DNA of 64,000 nucleotides from JACPYM01 sp031423495. GTDB lineage: Bacteria; Acidobacteriota; Blastocatellia; RBC074. Shown here piece after piece: positions 60,081 through 64,000 of the stretch. Where the stretch lies: positions 20,466-84,465 of the forward strand of contig JANPFP010000129.1 of assembly GCA_031423495.1 (NCBI GenBank), in the 5' to 3' direction. The translations under genes and the position numbers were made by a program. The notes under the pieces are model-generated. The model was not told the DNA's origin and did no database searches. It worked only from the letters and a program-made list of their open reading frames with translations. The first letter of the stretch is position 1, and the number at the start of each line of letters is the position of its first letter.

Positions 60081-60548
60081 ATGAATCAAGAGCAAAGACC
60101 TTTCGTAGGCATGGGCGTTCTCGTAACACGCGAACAACAGGTTTTGTTAGGCCAGCGGCGCGGTTCGCACGGCTCAGGTTTTTATGCCGCACCCGGCGGC
60201 CATCTCGAATGGGGCGAAAGTTTCGCCGCCACCGCGCGCCGCGAAGTGCTGGAAGAAACTGGCCTCGAAATTACGAACCTGCGCTTGCTTTGTGTGGGAA
60301 GCTATTGGTTTGAGCGGCCCCATCAGAGTGAAGACGGCGCGCGGCATTACGTAGACGTTGACGTGATTGCCGAAGCTCCAACGGGCGAACCTGAATTGCG
60401 CGAACCCGATAAATGCGCAGGCTGGGCGTGGTACGACGTGGATGATCTGCCCGCGCCGCTGTTTATCGTTACGCAACGAATGATCGAAGCGTGGCAAGCC
60501 GGGCGCGTCATGGCACAACTTGAAGACGTTGAGCGACAGCGCCGTTAG
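60081..60548 (+). CDS. Nudix hydrolase
   Basis: 155 residues from the ATG at 60081 (a TTG at 60054 is possible). The Nudix box GGHLEWGESFAATARREVLE-ETGLE is complete: G-x5-E-x7-R-E-x2-E-E-x-G. It hydrolyses nucleoside diphosphates linked to another moiety; the substrate is unknown. GAGA lies before the ATG. Confidence 0.92.
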   Translation: MNQEQRPFVGMGVLVTREQQVLLGQRRGSHGSGFYAAPGGHLEWGESFAATARREVLEETGLEITNLRLLCVGSYWFERPHQSEDGARHYVDVDVIAEAPTGEPELREPDKCAGWAWYDVDDLPAPLFIVTQRMIEAWQAGRVMAQLEDVERQRR

Positions 60549-60552
60549 TGCG

Positions 60553-60581
60553 TTGAATCGCTTTGGGCAAACGCTTACACT
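60553..60581 (+). promoter_or_regulatory. Promoter of the mogA/moaB gene
   Basis: TTGAAT (60553-60558), 17 bases, TACACT (60576-60581), followed by TCGCGC. The ATG is 14 bases after the -10, so the mRNA leader is very short. Confidence 0.55.
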
Positions 60582-60595
60582 TCGCGCACTTTCGT

Positions 60596-61081
60596 ATGGC
60601 AAACCCGCAAACCGTGATTCGAGCCGTAGTGCTGACCATCAGTGATTCCGCCGCGCGCGGTGAACGCGCAGACCTTTCGGGGCCGAACGTCGTCGCGGAG
60701 TTGCAATCTTTGAAAGCCGAAATCGTAGCGACTGAAATTTTGCCTGATGAACGCGACCAGATTGCCGCGCGCTTGCGGCATTACGCCGATTCAGCGTTGG
60801 CGAATCTAATCGTCACGACCGGCGGGACGGGTTTCGCAGTACGCGATGTGACGCCTGAGGCTACGCGCGATGTGATCGAGCGCGAAGCGGCGGGCTTGAG
60901 CGAATTGATGCGCGCCGAGAGTTTGAAAATTACGCCGCTGGCTGCGCTGTCGCGCGCCGTGTGCGGCATTCGTGGGCGGACGTTGATCGTGAATTTGCCC
61001 GGCAGTCCGCGCGGCGCACGGGAAAATTTGCAAGCGATTGCGCGCGTATTGCCGCACGCGATTGAGTTGTTGAGCGAATGA
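60596..61081 (+). CDS. Molybdenum cofactor protein MogA/MoaB
   Basis: 161 residues from the ATG at 60596. VVLTISDSAARGERAD, IVTTGGTGFAVRDVTPEAT and NLPGSPRGARENL are the MPT-binding motifs. It adenylylates molybdopterin before molybdate insertion. A -10 box 14 bases before the ATG suggests a very short leader. The stop lies 2 bases before repeat family A copy 2. Confidence 0.92.
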   Translation: MANPQTVIRAVVLTISDSAARGERADLSGPNVVAELQSLKAEIVATEILPDERDQIAARLRHYADSALANLIVTTGGTGFAVRDVTPEATRDVIEREAAGLSELMRAESLKITPLAALSRAVCGIRGRTLIVNLPGSPRGARENLQAIARVLPHAIELLSE

Positions 61082-61083
61082 GC

Positions 61084-61190
61084 GTGTCCGTAGCCTGACC
61101 GTTAGCGAGGGCTACTTTAAGGATGCGCTCTTTCAGCAAGCAAGTACGCCACCGCAAAGTAGCCCTCGCTAACGGTCAGGCTACGGACAC
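61084..61190. repeat. Palindromic repeat family A, copy 2 (35-bp perfect arms)
   Basis: Arms 61084-61118 and 61156-61190 around a 37-base loop. It differs from copy 1 at several positions, each change matched in the other arm. Confidence 0.9.
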
Positions 61191-61251
61191 AAGAGATTTG
61201 ATACCCCCACGAATAGACCCAAAAACAAGCAATAACTGTGGAGGATGACGA

Positions 61252-62283
61252 ATGATGAAACGAATGACATTAACTAATCGCACGCTGTCTTTAGCGTTGG
61301 TGCTGTGCATCAGCGCATTGACCGTAACTGTAGCGGCACAAAAATCACAGAACGTTTATGACAAATTCCGCAACCGCAATCTGACGAATGACGGGTTGTT
61401 GAGCGAAGCGGAAGAAATGAAGCTGGGCGACGAAGTGCATAAACAATTGCTCAATCCGCCCCGGCAAGATGGCGTGCAAGAAAAAGACCAACCGCAACCG
61501 CTGCGGTTAATTCAAGGTACGACGCTCGACGCTTACATCAATGACATCGGTCAACGACTTGCGCGCACTTCTAAACGCCCGAACATTCCGTGGCGCTTTT
61601 ACGTGGTGGATGACAAGGCGGTCAACGCTTTCGCTACATTGGGTGGACACGTTTACATCCATACCGGCTTGATTGCGCAAGTGCGCAGCGAAGCCCAACT
61701 CGTTAGCGTCATCGGTCATGAAATCGGTCACATCGTCGGACGCCACGGACTAGAGAACGTCAAAAAAGCTAATAGCATCAAAGCACAAGGCCCCGTGATT
61801 CTCGGTACGATTCTCGGCGCAGTGCTGGGCGGCGAAGGCGGCGCGCAACTAGGCAATATGGCCGGGTCGTTGCTCGGTGGCAGCTACCTAATGAAACACA
61901 GTAAAGATGCTGAACGCGAAGCGGATTATCTGGGCGTTTACAACATGGAACGCGCTGGCTACAACACGGGGGGGATGACCGAAATGTTTGGTATTCTGGC
62001 TGAAATCTCAAAAGGCGGAGGCGGTAATCTTTTTGGCTCAATTCTGGCGAGCCATCCCGACCCCAGAGAGCGCGCACAAAATACCGAAGTCGAAATCGGT
62101 CAATATCTGCGCGCCAGCAATCAACGCGGCACGCAGACCACTGATAACTTTCAACGCATCAAAAACGGGCTGCCTGCGATCAGCAGCACGAGCGGGCCTA
62201 CGCCTGCTGGCAATCGCAATACACGCCCACGCGATGGTGGCAGCAGCACGGCTCCGACTATTCGCCGTCGCCCGCGTCCGTAA
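61252..62283 (+). CDS. M48 family zinc metalloprotease
   Basis: 343 residues with a signal peptide (about 1-30, ending TVAAQ). HEIGH at 156-160 and EREAD at 221-225 give the zinc site; GGHVYIHTGLIAQV is M48-typical. The tail is Pro/Arg-rich. Secreted M48 enzymes process or degrade envelope proteins. GGAGG lies 9 bases before the ATG. Confidence 0.92.
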   Translation: MMKRMTLTNRTLSLALVLCISALTVTVAAQKSQNVYDKFRNRNLTNDGLLSEAEEMKLGDEVHKQLLNPPRQDGVQEKDQPQPLRLIQGTTLDAYINDIGQRLARTSKRPNIPWRFYVVDDKAVNAFATLGGHVYIHTGLIAQVRSEAQLVSVIGHEIGHIVGRHGLENVKKANSIKAQGPVILGTILGAVLGGEGGAQLGNMAGSLLGGSYLMKHSKDAEREADYLGVYNMERAGYNTGGMTEMFGILAEISKGGGGNLFGSILASHPDPRERAQNTEVEIGQYLRASNQRGTQTTDNFQRIKNGLPAISSTSGPTPAGNRNTRPRDGGSSTAPTIRRRPRP

Positions 62284-62420
62284 TAGGCTTATCACCGAGA
62301 ACGAGTCGCTTCGGAATAAGCCCCTCCGCAGTAGTACGTCAGGTTTTCAATCTGCTTTACAATTACAAGTTCGGCAATTGCGTTGATGCCGCTTGCTTAA
62401 TTCAACAAAAGGAGAAATTT

Positions 62421-63836
62421 GTGAAAAAAACTAGCCCCGTTTGGTTTTTCTTTTTAAGTGTGGTTATCAGCTTTAACACTAGATTGGTTTTCGGTAGTCA
62501 TTTAACGCAAAGTCCAAGACAAGCTCCTAGTGCAGAAGAGCGCCAAAAAGAATATGAGAGGAGGAGGGCAGAGGAAAACCCTTCTTATAAGGCGCTACCT
62601 TCAGGGTCTTATCCACTCATTGGCTTGTCAAAAGGGCTTGTACTTTATTCGCTATCATCAAACCCTCAAGTCTGGTGTGGTGCCACTGTCGAGATGTTCA
62701 TCACCACAAAGGAAACGGATGGGTTTGAAAAATATCCAGACTCACTCGAATATTTGTTCAGGAATGCTTGGGGGAAAAGCAAATTTTTTTGCAAGGGGCA
62801 AACCACTCGTATTAATGTGCGAATGTTTGCGGAGGGACGAGAAGTTCGTCGTGGATGGTTGGATGAAGGAAATCGGTTTGGCGGGTACGTTTTTCATGAG
62901 GAATTTGCGGCTAGTCTTTCGCCTAATCCTGCGCAAGAAACGCTTGCAACAACGGGGCTGGAATTTCAGCCTACGTATGACAATCTTTTCTACGGGCGTT
63001 TTGATCGGGTGCGAGCGGAGAGGATGGGGGAATTAATTTTCGTGAGAACCTATCTATCCTTCTTGAAAGACTATGGCGATAGGCATGAAGGTTTTCTCCA
63101 ATCACCGACAACAACTTATCCTCACTTTGAGGCGTGGAAAGGTGCCTTCGGTAGAATTGAAACCAAACGTATAGACTATAAAATTGAAAAGCGGTTTGAA
63201 CCCAGTTTGCGGGTGTACCTAGAAAAGGTGGGGATCGGCGGAATAATGGGGGCCCAGATTGATGCAGATATCACCAAGCTAGTTTCTCGGCATCAGGGAA
63301 ACAGTAAAGCGCTTCGGCAATTTCTTGAGAACCTATATCGTTTCGCCAACGATCAACCTTCGACACAACAGACATCACAAGTTGACAGGAATAACGTGAA
63401 TCCGTCCCATTATCCCCAAACTCAACAATCACTACAAAACGAAGGGGCTAACCTTACTACTCCTCGTTCTCCTCAACCTCGTACTAGGCCGCGAGAAGGT
63501 GTTATTAATCCAAGCATAGTCGGCATCTGGGAAGAGAAAATTGAGACCCCATCTCGCTCTGTCTCGACCTTTATCTTCAAACAAGAAGGTGGCAATTACA
63601 CTGGAAGCACGACATTGGGCAGCAGGCCGCTAGCATTAAGAGACATCAGCGTTGTGGGTGATCAGGTTACCGCGAAAGCTAGTACTACAATCCCCGCAGG
63701 CTCTATCAATCTTAGCTACAAACTTACGCTTGCCGGAGATAAGTTAGTCGGACAAGGCACTTACCAGTTTAATGAGCAAAAAAATATCTTCTATGTAAAT
63801 TTAAAGCGCATCAGTGCTAACCCCAATGAGCGTTGA
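62421..63836 (+). CDS. AT-rich secreted unknown protein
   Basis: 471 residues from a GTG with AGGAG about 7 bases upstream and a signal-like N-terminus (KKTSPVWFFFLSVVISFNTRL). No family recognised. The sequence is clearly more AT-rich than the rest of the window, with different codon use, so recent transfer is likely. A C-terminal beta-rich part (about 360-470, GIWEEKIETPSRSVSTFIFK) may be a lipocalin-like or extracellular domain. Confidence 0.7.
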   Translation: MKKTSPVWFFFLSVVISFNTRLVFGSHLTQSPRQAPSAEERQKEYERRRAEENPSYKALPSGSYPLIGLSKGLVLYSLSSNPQVWCGATVEMFITTKETDGFEKYPDSLEYLFRNAWGKSKFFCKGQTTRINVRMFAEGREVRRGWLDEGNRFGGYVFHEEFAASLSPNPAQETLATTGLEFQPTYDNLFYGRFDRVRAERMGELIFVRTYLSFLKDYGDRHEGFLQSPTTTYPHFEAWKGAFGRIETKRIDYKIEKRFEPSLRVYLEKVGIGGIMGAQIDADITKLVSRHQGNSKALRQFLENLYRFANDQPSTQQTSQVDRNNVNPSHYPQTQQSLQNEGANLTTPRSPQPRTRPREGVINPSIVGIWEEKIETPSRSVSTFIFKQEGGNYTGSTTLGSRPLALRDISVVGDQVTAKASTTIPAGSINLSYKLTLAGDKLVGQGTYQFNEQKNIFYVNLKRISANPNER

Positions 63837-63878
63837 GCTAATAATCATTGAAACTGCATTCACGAGTTTGGACAAATG

Positions 63879-63954
63879 AGGGAGGTCGCTTGACCTCCCT
63901 TCGAGGCGCAACCAGCGATAGGCTGGTTGTATGCAAATACAAAAAAGCGCCTCG
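63879..63954. other. Nested hairpins after the last gene
   Basis: AGGGAGGTC / GACCTCCCT (63879-63900) and an outer stem CGAGGCGC / GCGCCTCG (63902-63909, 63947-63954) that encloses AACCAGC / GCTGGTT. No T-run. It could be a 3' end structure or a small structured RNA. Confidence 0.45.
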
Positions 63955-64000
63955 GCGCAAAGTGTAGAGGATTTTCGTGTTGCCGTCGCCGCGAGTCTCG

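Noticed and set aside
30701..61190. Family A palindromes as insertion sequences or MITEs
   Set aside because: No transposase and no evident target duplications at the ends of either copy, so I call them only a repeat family.
63902..63954. A possible tRNA at the right edge
   Set aside because: Stem arrangement lacks D-, anticodon- and T-arm consensus; only generic hairpins are seen.

Overview
The window (about 57-58% G+C, bacterial, mostly accessory and housekeeping genes in short operons) looks like a chromosomal segment from an Acidobacteriota genome, most likely class Blastocatellia. This is inference. It rests on a Ser/Thr kinase with a C-terminal FlgO/TPR sensor, two Uma2 nuclease genes, a cytochrome-HEAT giant protein, a C-terminal remnant resembling the Acidobacteria-typical TIGR03437 domain, a CYP102-type P450 and several unnamed secreted proteins. 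No rRNA or tRNA was found. One tmRNA gene is clear. No insertion sequence, prophage or CRISPR array was found.

Layout. 1-1021: 5' part of a secreted DUF2334 protein that runs off the left edge. 1327-4799: SMP-30 lactonase, SDR dehydrogenase and an anchored unknown. 4915-8384: ABC ATPase, TonB-like protein, antitoxin-like small protein and S9 peptidase. 8486-12028: Ser/Thr kinase-TPR receptor. 12266-13303: TIM-barrel isomerase. 13451-16597: an Uma2 nuclease and an Mrr-STAND-TPR protein forming a likely conflict/defence operon. 16673-21088: giant cytochrome c/HEAT protein. 21112-25778: DUF4291 (frameshifted), small coiled-coil pair, P1 peptidase, WS/DGAT acyltransferase and DUF3303. 25790-29662: CYP102-like fused P450 and a GNAT. 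29788-31343: phasin and PhaR, divergent (polyhydroxyalkanoate granules). 31364-33092: CBS, S2P protease and zinc-ribbon operon. 33233-35839: PD-(D/E)XK-like protein plus truB. 36124-40035: prkA and yeaH with an inserted retropepsin pair. 40065-44164: methyltransferase, eda, zinc-ribbon protein, GMC oxidoreductase. 44248-47513: LD-carboxypeptidase, ndk, GHMP kinase, cupin. 47519-50613: Cys-rich outer-membrane-type protein coupled to a di-haem peroxidase. 50630-54051: Uma2, radical SAM, PIG-L and a secreted unknown. 54137-56360: murI-rph-secreted protein. 56478-56838: ssrA. 56913-59953: glcD and a spermidine-synthase-like membrane protein. 60081-62283: Nudix, mogA/moaB and M48 protease. 62421-63836: AT-rich secreted unknown.

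The most unusual feature of the window is its load of short palindromic and heptanucleotide repeats. Several families of perfect or near-perfect inverted repeats (13-35 bp arms) sit within a few bases of stop codons. One family has arms that co-vary between copies. Related palindromes are also read through as protein: one lies inside truB, one forms the P450-reductase linker of the CYP102 protein, and a half-copy encodes the N-terminus of the Cys-rich membrane protein. Heptamer tandem repeats occur at three loci. Together they suggest an active or recently active small palindromic element system that tolerates insertion in coding DNA.

Several good sigma70-type promoters can be read directly (TTGACA-17-TAGACT before ssrA, TTGACG-17-TAGACT before the nuclease operon, TTGGCA-17-TAAACT before the radical SAM gene, TTGAAT-17-TACACT before mogA). 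At nine sites the -10 box is followed by a GCGC-rich discriminator.
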